Origin: Acidobacteriota bacterium
Lineage (GTDB): Bacteria; Acidobacteriota; Vicinamibacteria; Vicinamibacterales; UBA823
Direction: 5' to 3'
Length of the DNA: 5,451 bases
NCBI GenBank assembly: GCA_002714165.1
Contig: PAWT01000013.1
Span: forward strand, 6,929-12,379
Shown: in pieces, positions 1-5,451 of the stretch
Numbering within the stretch: the stretch's first letter is position 1
Layout of the letters: each line of letters opens with the position of its first letter
The notes under the pieces: model-generated
Seen by the model: only the letters and a program-made list of their open reading frames with translations
Database searches by the model: none
What the model was told of the DNA's origin: nothing
Made by a program: the position numbers and the translations under genes

Positions 1-1145
1 GCCACAGCGTATTTCGTCACGCCACCACCAGCCGTTGGCCGCGATCCTGGCCCCTCAGCCGCGTAGATATTGCCATCCGCATCAACCGCGACGCCTTCAC
101 CCATAACACCTTGAAGGACTCGAGTCTCGTGAGCATGAGGCGGAACAAAACCAGTGAGGCGGTCCTCGTTAGCAGGACCAATTCGGACACCGGTTAGCCA
201 ACCAGCATGGTTCCGTTCCCGGGACTCGGAGTCGATCGCATAAAGCATTCCGTCGTCCGTAATAAACAGGCCGCTGATACGACTGTATTGATGATAGGAA
301 TCTAGATAGGACCCATCCTGGTCAAAAATCTGGATTCGATGGTTGCCGCGGTCGGCCACAAATAATCGTCCTTCCGAATCAAATTCCAACGCATGAGGAG
401 TCCGGAATTGTCCTAACTCCGAACCAATCTCGCCCCACTCCTTGATAAAGTTACCCTCACTGTCAAACTTCAGAATGCGTCCAGTTGAACCAGGTGGCGG
501 ATCCGCATTCTGCCCGCTGTGTCCATCGGAGACAAAGATGTCACCATTAGGTGCAGTGATAACGTCACAAGGCTGGTTGAGTTGACCGGGGCCGCTACCA
601 GGCTGGCCAGCCTGACCGAGCCGAAGGAGCTCCTCACCTTCGGAAGTAAATTTGATTACTTGGTGGCCCTTCGTACCCGCTTCGTTCCCCTGTGAATCGG
701 TAACCCAAACATTCCCGTCGTCGTCTACGTGGAGACCGTGGGGTAGTACAAATAGTCCAGCGCCGAAATTCGCAAGTACCTCACCGGTGTTGCGGTCAAA
801 CTTGAGGATTGGGTCAACCTCAGGGTTAGCCTCGCACCCACCGTCCAACCCGTTGGCCCCGCAGCGGTCATAGGTCCATACGTGACCGTCGGGACCAATA
901 TCAATGCCAGCCGTCGAACCCCAGGTCCGGCCATCCGGTAGCGCCGCCCACTTGACGATCACCTCGGGATTCGGATTCGGTAGGAGCGCCCGGTCGCTCA
1001 TAAGCATCGACTCCCCGGAGTCGCCTTCCATCTCACCTGCAGAATCAGTTGATTCCCCACCGGCACAGGCAACTGCCATGATCAGCGACACCGAAGCGAG
1101 CACAACCCAGCTACGCCTAATGAAGAGCGATCGGTAGTCAGTCAT
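1..1145 (-). CDS. PAL-like NHL-repeat beta-propeller lipoprotein (3' end outside window)
   Basis: The reading frame is open from 1145 to the left edge (381 codons plus 2 nt), so the C-terminus is missing. The N-terminus has a positively charged start (RR at 10-11), a hydrophobic stretch (about 13-26) and a lipobox-like MAVAC with Cys27, followed by a Ser/Glu/Gly-rich linker. This predicts a membrane-anchored lipoprotein facing the periplasm or outside. From about residue 60, NHL-type repeats follow: IDIGPDGHVW (81-90), LPHGLHVDDDGNVWVTD (134-150), the strand around GDIFVSDG (201-208), HALEFDSEGRLFVADRGNHR (251-270) and VAVDADGNIYAAE (352-364). Residues 134-150 closely match the peptidyl-alpha-hydroxyglycine alpha-amidating lyase (PAL) domain. 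Cys95 and Cys104 may form a disulfide. The substrate is unknown and amidating-lyase activity should not be assumed, because some PAL active-site residues differ. The ATG at 1145 was chosen over 1151 because AGGAG lies 9 nt rather than 3 nt upstream. The gene diverges from the exported GGT-like gene. Confidence 0.88.
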   Translation of the reverse strand, partial: MTDYRSLFIRRSWVVLASVSLIMAVACAGGESTDSAGEMEGDSGESMLMSDRALLPNPNPEVIVKWAALPDGRTWGSTAGIDIGPDGHVWTYDRCGANGLDGGCEANPEVDPILKFDRNTGEVLANFGAGLFVLPHGLHVDDDGNVWVTDSQGNEAGTKGHQVIKFTSEGEELLRLGQAGQPGSGPGQLNQPCDVITAPNGDIFVSDGHSGQNADPPPGSTGRILKFDSEGNFIKEWGEIGSELGQFRTPHALEFDSEGRLFVADRGNHRIQIFDQDGSYLDSYHQYSRISGLFITDDGMLYAIDSESRERNHAGWLTGVRIGPANEDRLTGFVPPHAHETRVLQGVMGEGVAVDADGNIYAAEGPGSRPTAGGGVTKYAV

Positions 1146-1154
1146 TGTCATCGT

Positions 1155-1159
1155 CTCCT
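1155..1159 (-). promoter_or_regulatory. Ribosome binding site of the NHL lipoprotein gene
   Basis: AGGAG on the minus strand lies 3 nt before the ATG at 1151 and 9 nt before the in-frame ATG at 1145. The spacing favours the inner ATG as the real start. The difference is only two residues (MT) at the N-terminus. Confidence 0.6.
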
Positions 1160-1175
1160 AAATTAATGAGGGGAA

Positions 1176-1204
1176 ATCTTAATGCCCTCCGAGGTCATTC
1201 GCAA
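1176..1204 (-). promoter_or_regulatory. Putative sigma70-type promoter of the NHL lipoprotein gene
   Basis: On the minus strand, TTGCGA (1204-1199) and TAAGAT (1181-1176) are separated by 17 nt. Each box matches 4 of 6 consensus positions. Transcription would start near 1169, giving a leader of about 24 nt that contains the AGGAG site. Placement and spacing are good, but short promoter boxes arise easily by chance. Confidence 0.4.
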
Positions 1205-1266
1205 TATCTCTCATAATCCCAAGAAAAGTTCACCACTAATACAGATTTCCAGGCTCAGCACATCCT

Positions 1267-1276
1267 GGGAGCTCCC
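1267..1276. repeat. Perfect 10-bp palindrome in the divergent spacer
   Basis: GGGAGCTCCC is self-complementary and lies near the middle of the spacer between the NHL lipoprotein and GGT-like genes, upstream of both proposed promoters. A shorter palindrome, CGATATCG, lies at 1303-1310. Either could be an operator half, but neither recurs and no regulator gene is adjacent, so a functional role is a guess. Confidence 0.2.
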
Positions 1277-1311
1277 TACCCTTCCCTTGTGCCCCACTAA
1301 CTCGATATCGG

Positions 1312-1340
1312 TTGTGCCATTGAACAGTCGAACGTAGGAT
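1312..1340 (+). promoter_or_regulatory. Putative promoter of the GGT-like gene
   Basis: TTGTGC (1312-1317) and TAGGAT (1335-1340) are separated by 17 nt and match 3 of 6 and 4 of 6 consensus positions. Transcription would begin near 1347, leaving a leader of about 29 nt before the ATG. A purine-rich AAGGGGG at 1365-1371, 4 nt before the start codon, is the likely ribosome binding site. The call rests on position and spacing only. Confidence 0.3.
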
Positions 1341-1375
1341 AGGGGGTGATTCCTTGCATCTTTTAAGGGGGCCCT

Positions 1376-3253
1376 ATGTCCATACGTAGGTTGGCAGTGC
1401 TCGGAGCTATAGTCGTTTTTCTGACGGGAACCTTCGTGTTACTTAGTCTTGGCGACGCCGAAGCCCAGCGAACAGCTAAGCCTGTTCTACACGGTCGGCA
1501 TTGGATGGCGATCACCGGGAAACCGTTGGCTGCCACGGCGGGCGCAATGATGTTTCAAAAGGGCGGAAATGCCGTCGACGCCGCGTGCGCGATGCTTGGC
1601 GCGACCTCTACAATGTTCGACGCTTTAAGTTGGGGTGGAGAAACGCAAGCGTTAATCTACGACCCAAACCAACAGAAGGTGATCGGCATCAACGCGCTTG
1701 GTGTTGCTCCAACGGGTGCAACACCGGAATTCTTCCATGAACAGGGAATGGACTTTCCACCCGAGACCGGCCCGCTAGCGGCCGTCACGCCAGGAACGCC
1801 AGGTGGCCTAATGGTCATGCTCGCCGAATTTGGCACTCTTAGTCTTAAAGAGGTTCTAGCTCCGGCAATGCAGATGGCCGATGGCTACCCGATCGAAGAG
1901 GGGCTAGCTAATAGCCTTGAGCGAAGTAAGGCCTTACTCAAGGGGTGGAAATACTCTCGTGAGACGTTCTTTCCCCACCTTGGAGAAGCACGTGAGGCAC
2001 CTCGTGCAGGAGAGATCTTTCGCCAGCCCTACCTACACGACACTCTACAGAAGCTCGTCGATACTGAAGCACAAGCACTTGCAGCTGGCCAGAGTCGGAA
2101 GGAAGCCATCTATGCCGCCTACAACCGATTCTACAAGGGTGACATCGCCGAAGAGTATGTGCGCGGCTCACAAGAAGGCGGAGGACTGCACACCCTTGAG
2201 GACCTGGCGAACTGGCAGGTTTATATTGAGGAGCCAGTCAAAACGAATTACAAGGGAATTGACGTCTACAAGCTTAATACTTGGGTTCAGGGTCCTGTTT
2301 TACTCCAGGCCCTTAACATCCTTGAAGATTTCGATTTGAAGGCGATGGGTTACAACAGCTCAAAGTATATCCACACGGTGTATCAAGCTATGAACTTGGC
2401 GTATGCCGATCGAGATTTCTATTACGGAGACCCTTACTTCCCACCAGAGGAACCGGTCAACGGTTTACTGTCCAAGGCATACGCTAAGCAACGTGCAACG
2501 CTTATCAATCCTAATCACAATGACCCGACAATCGGACCAGGCGATCCATACCCGTTCCAAGGGGGAGTGAATCCGTATGGCCACTATCTCGACACTTGGA
2601 ATCGAACCACTGAAGACCAGGCCGCGAACTGGAGCGACGAGAAGCGGCAGGAATTTGAAGCAGGGTTCTTCGCGGGCACAACAGCAGTGCAGGCAGCTGA
2701 TGAAAATGGCTGGGTTGTCTCCATCACACCAAGTGGCGGCTGGAATCCAGCCTACATCGCTGGCCGAACAGGCATCGGCATGAGCCAGCGAATGCAGAGC
2801 TTTGTGCTAGACCCATCGATAAATCCCTATAACGTTGTCGAACCTGGGAAGCGTCCACGCGTTACTTTGACGCCGAGCATGGCGCTGAAGGATGGCAAAC
2901 CGTTTCTGGCTTTTTCCCTGCAAGGCGGAGACTCCCAAGATCAGAACCTCCTCCAACTCTTTTTGAATGTCGTAGAGTTCGGAATGAACGTGCAGCAGGC
3001 GGCCGAGGCAGCTAACATTACGAGTTATCAGTTGAAGAGCTCATTCGGTCTGCACGAGGCCGAGCCTGGTCGGTTAACCCTAAACGAGTCAGTCCCACCA
3101 TGGGTGCGAGCGGAACTCACTGGAATGGGTTACCGTCTAGACTTCCGCGACCGCACCTCGGGCCCACTGCAAGCCATCTATTTCGATCGAACACACGGCA
3201 CAATGTGGGGCGGTGCAAGTCATCACGGTGAGGACTACGGAGTCGCTTGGTAG
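1376..3253 (+). CDS. Exported gamma-glutamyltransferase-family Ntn hydrolase
   Basis: Complete 625-residue protein. Residues 1-30 form a Sec-type signal peptide: RR at 4-5, hydrophobic core 6-25, probable cleavage after AEA at 28-30. GGT-fold signatures follow in order: QKGGNAVDAA (61-70), VTPGTPGG (137-144) in place of VPGTVAG, ALAPA-type helix LAPAMQMADG (161-170), LHTLEDLANW (271-280), the AMNLAYADR region (338-346) and the small-subunit start TTAVQAADENG at 435-445. In this family the first Thr, here Thr435, is the autocatalytic nucleophile, so the precursor should split into about 405- and 191-residue subunits after export. The C-terminal GGASHHGEDYGVAW (612-625) is family-like. Differences from classical glutathione GGT are marked: the Gly-rich GIGGGGF segment reads ALSWGGETQ (83-91), the substrate-binding Arg region reads INALGVAP (105-112), and GSPGGSR reads SLQGGDSQ (514-521). 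Substrate is therefore unknown; a gamma-glutamyl compound or other amide is possible. It is probably monocistronic, as the next gene is convergent. Confidence 0.9.
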   Translation: MSIRRLAVLGAIVVFLTGTFVLLSLGDAEAQRTAKPVLHGRHWMAITGKPLAATAGAMMFQKGGNAVDAACAMLGATSTMFDALSWGGETQALIYDPNQQKVIGINALGVAPTGATPEFFHEQGMDFPPETGPLAAVTPGTPGGLMVMLAEFGTLSLKEVLAPAMQMADGYPIEEGLANSLERSKALLKGWKYSRETFFPHLGEAREAPRAGEIFRQPYLHDTLQKLVDTEAQALAAGQSRKEAIYAAYNRFYKGDIAEEYVRGSQEGGGLHTLEDLANWQVYIEEPVKTNYKGIDVYKLNTWVQGPVLLQALNILEDFDLKAMGYNSSKYIHTVYQAMNLAYADRDFYYGDPYFPPEEPVNGLLSKAYAKQRATLINPNHNDPTIGPGDPYPFQGGVNPYGHYLDTWNRTTEDQAANWSDEKRQEFEAGFFAGTTAVQAADENGWVVSITPSGGWNPAYIAGRTGIGMSQRMQSFVLDPSINPYNVVEPGKRPRVTLTPSMALKDGKPFLAFSLQGGDSQDQNLLQLFLNVVEFGMNVQQAAEAANITSYQLKSSFGLHEAEPGRLTLNESVPPWVRAELTGMGYRLDFRDRTSGPLQAIYFDRTHGTMWGGASHHGEDYGVAW

Positions 3254-3269
3254 CACGACGTAGCGGGCT

Positions 3270-3322
3270 GGCTCCTTAACAAAGGTCGACCTTGGCTTCT
3301 GCGAGTATTCGGCGCAGGAGCC
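3270..3322. other. Convergent intergenic region with weak hairpin potential
   Basis: The 90-bp gap between the stops of the GGT-like gene and the CDP-alcohol transferase must end transcription from both sides. It contains a perfect 12-bp palindrome, AAGGTCGACCTT (3282-3293), enclosed by the complementary arms GGCTCCT (3270-3276) and AGGAGCC (3316-3322). No U-tract follows on either strand, so this is not a convincing intrinsic terminator. It could be a weak bidirectional stop or chance. Confidence 0.2.
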
Positions 3323-3343
3323 CAGGTCTATCCTCTAATCTGC

Positions 3344-4099
3344 TCAACATCTCTGGCCCGGTCGTAACAACCATCGAACGTCTACGGCAAAAGAGGACAC
3401 GAGCATCGCGAGAGCCACAAACGCGATGATTGAGGCCATAGTCGCCGGAATGATTGGACCGAGGCAGACAAGGAGCACGACACCTTGCACCACACAAATC
3501 GTTTTCCGACGCCGACTCGCCGGTAACTCAGCCGCAAGGCTTGGCCGCAACCAGCTGGCCGCCACAAATAAGTAACGGAGCACCCCGATTAGCATCACCC
3601 AGAGCCCAACTTTACCGCTCTGCCAGACCATCACTGAAAGCACCAACAGTAGAAGGGCATCTAGCTCCATGTCGAATCTCGCGCCGAACACTGTCGGGCC
3701 GCGGCGACGAGCAACCCAGCCATCCACCCCATCGAGAATCATGGCGACCGTCGCGACCAAGATGATCCACCAGTAGCCAATGACGCTAATGACAGGGGTC
3801 TGTATCGTCACACCTGCCAACGGAAGTACAAGTGCGGCCCGGCCTAACGTCACACGATTGGCAATACCCAAGTCCAGTGCCCCAAACGACAGAGGCAGAC
3901 TTACTAACACAAAGCCGGCCATGACCACGTAGAGGAAGCCGACTCCAAGGAAATAGCCGTTAGAAAGGTCAAAAACCCACGTGTTGAGACAAGCTGTCGC
4001 CAACGTGGCAAGTAGTCCGGCTGCCAAATCAGGACCGGCCAGACGAACGTTGGCTTGCCAACCCTGATCATCGCTGCATTCGCGGCTGAGCTGGATCAT
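3344..4099 (-). CDS. CDP-alcohol phosphatidyltransferase family membrane protein
   Basis: Complete 251-residue integral membrane protein. The family signature D-x2-D-G-x2-A-R-x7-G-x3-D-x3-D is intact: Asp123, Asp126-Gly127, Ala130-Arg131, Gly139, Asp143 and Asp147, encoded at 3659-3733. These Asp residues bind the divalent metals and the CDP pyrophosphate. The preceding NRVTLGR (81-87) matches the usual N-x-x-T-x-x-R entry to the domain. Hydrophobic segments lie at about 24-41, 50-72, 88-100, 104-122, 147-160, 164-182, 199-216 and 219-238. Family members move a phosphatidyl or phosphoalcohol group from a CDP-alcohol, usually CDP-diacylglycerol, to an acceptor alcohol; the acceptor cannot be read from the sequence. 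About 40 residues plus one or two extra membrane segments precede the core. The start is uncertain: GGAGAG lies 10 nt upstream of the ATG. It diverges from the dehydrogenase gene over a very short spacer. Confidence 0.88.
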   Translation of the reverse strand: MIQLSRECSDDQGWQANVRLAGPDLAAGLLATLATACLNTWVFDLSNGYFLGVGFLYVVMAGFVLVSLPLSFGALDLGIANRVTLGRAALVLPLAGVTIQTPVISVIGYWWIILVATVAMILDGVDGWVARRRGPTVFGARFDMELDALLLLVLSVMVWQSGKVGLWVMLIGVLRYLFVAASWLRPSLAAELPASRRRKTICVVQGVVLLVCLGPIIPATMASIIAFVALAMLVSSFAVDVRWLLRPGQRC

Positions 4100-4136
4100 T
4101 GCGTGCAGGCTCTCCGTTATGAGTTATCGTCTGGTG

Positions 4137-4141
4137 AGGAG
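4137..4141 (+). promoter_or_regulatory. Possible ribosome binding site of the MDR gene
   Basis: AGGAG lies 13 nt before the ATG at 4155, which is longer than ideal. It falls inside the reading frame if the ATG at 4119 is used, and that start has only a weak AGG (4107-4109) 9 nt upstream. This is the only strong Shine-Dalgarno match near the gene and supports the downstream start modestly. Confidence 0.35.
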
Positions 4142-4154
4142 ATACATTAACTAC

Positions 4155-5132
4155 ATGTCTGAGAGTACCACCGCTCGACAGTTCTGGGTTCAGAAACCCG
4201 GGGAGGGGCGAATCGTAACAGCCACCCTGCCAGCCAAACGTGACGACCAGGTTCTTATTCGTGCCCTGTACTCCGGCATCAGTCTTGGCACAGAGACCTT
4301 GGTATTCAGGGGTGAGGTGCCACCCTCCCAGAATGAAGCGATGCGCGCGCCGTTTCAGGAAGGTGACTTTCCAGGTCCGGTCAAGTACGGCTACGCCAGT
4401 GTAGGCGAAGTGGTAGATGGTCCGGATTCCCTTAAGGGACTCACGGTTTTCTGCCTTTATCCACATCAGGACTACTACTGTGTCCAGGAAACCGATATCA
4501 CTCCCCTTCCCAAGGGCTTGCCTCCCTCTCGTGCGGTTCTGGCGGCCAATATGGAGACTGCCGTAAATGCGGTCTGGGACTCGCGACCAACCGTTGGGGA
4601 CGAGGTCGTGGTCATTGGAGCTGGTGTAGTGGGCCTCTTTTCCGCATGGCTCTGTCAACAGCTGCCAGGCACACATGTGACCGTCGTCGACATCAATCCG
4701 GCAAAGGAAACAGTGACCAAGGCTTTGGGATTAACCTTTGTTACCGAGTTGCCGAGCGATACCCAAGCCGACGTAGTGCTCCATGCGAGCGGTCAACCGG
4801 AAGGACTCGTCAGTGCTCTGATGGTGGCCGGACTTGAGGCAAACGTGGTTGACCTAAGCTGGTACGGCAACCGACCCGTAAAGCTCCCGCTAGGCGAAAA
4901 TTTTCACTCCAGACGTCTGACGCTTCGAAGCAGCCAGGTCGGTCACCTTCACCCAGAGCGTAGTCCACGCTGGACGCGTGCACGTAGAATGTCGCTAGCT
5001 CTTCACCTATTGCTCGACTCTAAGCTTGACGTTCTAATTAGCGGCGAAAGCCCGTTCGAGAAGTTGCCAGCAGTACTTGCTAAGTTAAGCCGAGACCAAA
5101 CAGGTGCTCTCTGCCACCGTATTGTCTACTAG
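4155..5132 (+). CDS. Medium-chain dehydrogenase/reductase without zinc ligands
   Basis: The protein has 325 residues from the ATG at 4155; an in-frame ATG at 4119 would add 12 (MSYRLVRRYINY). The later start was preferred because the recognisable fold begins at ARQFWV just after it. The N-terminal GroES-like domain has SGISLGTE (40-47) and YGYASVGEVVDG (78-89). The Rossmann domain has VVVIGAGVVG (151-160) with the Gly-rich nucleotide loop, and VVDINPAK (177-184), whose Asp179 suggests NAD preference. HASGQPEG (210-217) and RRLTLRSSQVG (253-263) are typical of COG1063-type MDR proteins. SGISLGTE replaces the zinc-binding GxCGTD motif, and the GHE histidine and structural Cys cluster are also absent, so catalysis should not depend on zinc. 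The SGIS-GTE motif also occurs in BchC-like oxidoreductases, but there is no bacteriochlorophyll context. The probable role is NAD(P)-dependent oxidation or reduction of an alcohol on an unknown substrate. The downstream PTPS-like gene is coupled to it. Confidence 0.85.
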   Translation: MSESTTARQFWVQKPGEGRIVTATLPAKRDDQVLIRALYSGISLGTETLVFRGEVPPSQNEAMRAPFQEGDFPGPVKYGYASVGEVVDGPDSLKGLTVFCLYPHQDYYCVQETDITPLPKGLPPSRAVLAANMETAVNAVWDSRPTVGDEVVVIGAGVVGLFSAWLCQQLPGTHVTVVDINPAKETVTKALGLTFVTELPSDTQADVVLHASGQPEGLVSALMVAGLEANVVDLSWYGNRPVKLPLGENFHSRRLTLRSSQVGHLHPERSPRWTRARRMSLALHLLLDSKLDVLISGESPFEKLPAVLAKLSRDQTGALCHRIVY

Positions 5133-5136
5133 GAGG
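5131..5136 (+). promoter_or_regulatory. Shine-Dalgarno overlapping the MDR stop codon
   Basis: AGGAGG, a full consensus site, overlaps the last two bases of the MDR stop codon (TAG, 5130-5132) and lies 8 nt before the GTG at 5145. It fixes GTG as the start of the PTPS-like gene and implies co-transcription and probably translational coupling. Confidence 0.8.
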
Positions 5137-5144
5137 TCAACCCC

Positions 5145-5451
5145 GTGTACAGCCTGACTGTTCGCGACCACTTCATGATTGCTCATAGCTTGAAAGGTGC
5201 GGCGTTCGGCCCAGCCCAGAAGCTCCATGGCGCAACCTTCGTCGTTGACGCGACCTTTCGACGTCCTCAACTCGACGCGAATGAACTAGTCGTGGACATC
5301 GGCCGTGCTGGCGATCAGTTGAAGGTAATACTAGCGGGCCTGAACTACCGTAATTTGGATGACGATAAGACACTTTCCGGCAAGAACACCACTACGGAGT
5401 TTCTTGCGAGGGAAATATTTGAGCGTCTCGCCCAGGCCATCCGTGAGGGAG
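5145..5451 (+). CDS. 6-pyruvoyl/6-carboxy-tetrahydropterin synthase-like protein (3' end outside window)
   Basis: The frame is open from GTG at 5145 to the right edge (102 codons plus 1 nt); the usual family length is about 120-150 residues, so little is missing. It begins YSLTVRDHFMIAHSLKG and has the T-fold layout of PTPS/QueD: the IAH histidine (His14), LHGATFVVDATF (27-38), LVVDIGRAGDQLK (48-60) and KNTTTEFLAREIFERL (80-95), equivalent to the PTSE-type substrate-binding motif with Glu85. True enzymes convert dihydroneopterin triphosphate to 6-pyruvoyl- or 6-carboxy-tetrahydropterin using three zinc histidines and a Cys-Asp-His set. By hand alignment with E. coli QueD, the HGH motif reads HGA (His28, Ala30), the catalytic Cys is Ala24, and the LDH histidine is Tyr68. 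The reaction is thus probably altered, and a queuosine or biopterin role should not be assumed. The protein may bind a pterin-like or purine-like compound. It is second in an operon with the zinc-free MDR. Confidence 0.85.
   Translation, partial: MYSLTVRDHFMIAHSLKGAAFGPAQKLHGATFVVDATFRRPQLDANELVVDIGRAGDQLKVILAGLNYRNLDDDKTLSGKNTTTEFLAREIFERLAQAIREG

Noticed and set aside
652..1137. Short plus-strand open frames (652-873, 904-1137) at the left of the window.
   Set aside because: They lie opposite the NHL lipoprotein frame, which is open for 381 codons with clear repeats. Their translations are Ser/Pro/Arg-rich, as expected of antisense shadows.
1376..1465. Twin-arginine (Tat) signal on the GGT-like protein because of RR at residues 4-5.
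   Set aside because: The residues after RR (LAV) do not fit the S/T-R-R-x-F-L-K pattern and the hydrophobic core is strong, so a Sec signal is the simpler reading.
1917..2339. A 140-codon plus-strand frame and a 77-codon minus-strand frame (1938-2171) inside the GGT-like gene.
   Set aside because: Both are alternative frames of a well-supported enzyme gene and have no domain features.
3282..3293. AAGGTCGACCTT as an intrinsic terminator.
   Set aside because: The stem is only 4 bp around a 4-nt loop and no T-tract follows on either strand; listed only as weak hairpin potential.
3276..3765. Small frames in 3276-3497 (minus), 3382-3567 (minus) and 3454-3765 (plus).
   Set aside because: They overlap the CDP-alcohol transferase, whose full signature motif and membrane segments lie in the chosen frame.
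4068..4676. A 202-codon minus-strand open frame antisense to the MDR gene.
   Set aside because: It overlaps the MDR, whose plus-strand product has clear Rossmann and GroES-like motifs. Its own translation shows no recognisable domain and its 3' end runs into the start of the CDP-alcohol transferase gene.
5175..5177. ATG at codon 11 of the PTPS-like gene as the true start.
   Set aside because: It would remove the first strand of the T-fold and leaves no Shine-Dalgarno at proper spacing, whereas GTG at 5145 has AGGAGG 8 nt upstream.
5085..5373. Minus-strand frames at 5085-5270 and 5173-5373.
   Set aside because: They are antisense to the MDR end and the PTPS-like gene, which has a consensus ribosome binding site and family motifs.

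Overview
The window holds five protein-coding genes on both strands. The NHL-repeat gene runs off the left edge and the pterin-synthase-like gene runs off the right edge. Base composition is balanced to slightly GC-rich and coding density is high. An exported lipoprotein, a Sec-exported enzyme and AGGAG-type ribosome binding sites indicate a bacterium. The protein types (PAL-like NHL lipoprotein, divergent gamma-glutamyltransferase homologue) suggest an uncultured environmental or marine lineage such as Acidobacteriota, Gemmatimonadota or Chloroflexota SAR202. That placement is only an impression, because the window has no rRNA or other marker gene.

Left half (1-3253): two exported proteins are transcribed divergently from a spacer of about 230 bp (1146-1375) that carries a plausible promoter for each direction. 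Leftward is a lipoprotein with a six-bladed NHL propeller resembling the lyase domain of peptidylglycine alpha-amidating enzymes. Rightward is a complete 625-residue gamma-glutamyltransferase-family Ntn hydrolase with a signal peptide.

Right half (3344-5451): a membrane CDP-alcohol phosphatidyltransferase (minus strand) converges on the GGT-like gene and diverges from a two-gene plus-strand operon. The operon encodes a medium-chain dehydrogenase without zinc ligands and a QueD/PTPS-fold protein that starts at GTG, with its Shine-Dalgarno sequence overlapping the dehydrogenase stop codon. By hand alignment the PTPS-like protein has lost the catalytic Cys, one zinc His and the catalytic His of true PTPS/QueD enzymes.

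The dehydrogenase, PTPS-like protein and CDP-alcohol transferase together look like part of an uncharacterised pathway, perhaps making or attaching a pterin-like or sugar-like head group to a lipid. This is the best candidate for something undescribed here. The rest of the pathway would lie beyond the right edge. No RNA gene, CRISPR array, insertion sequence or clear terminator was found.
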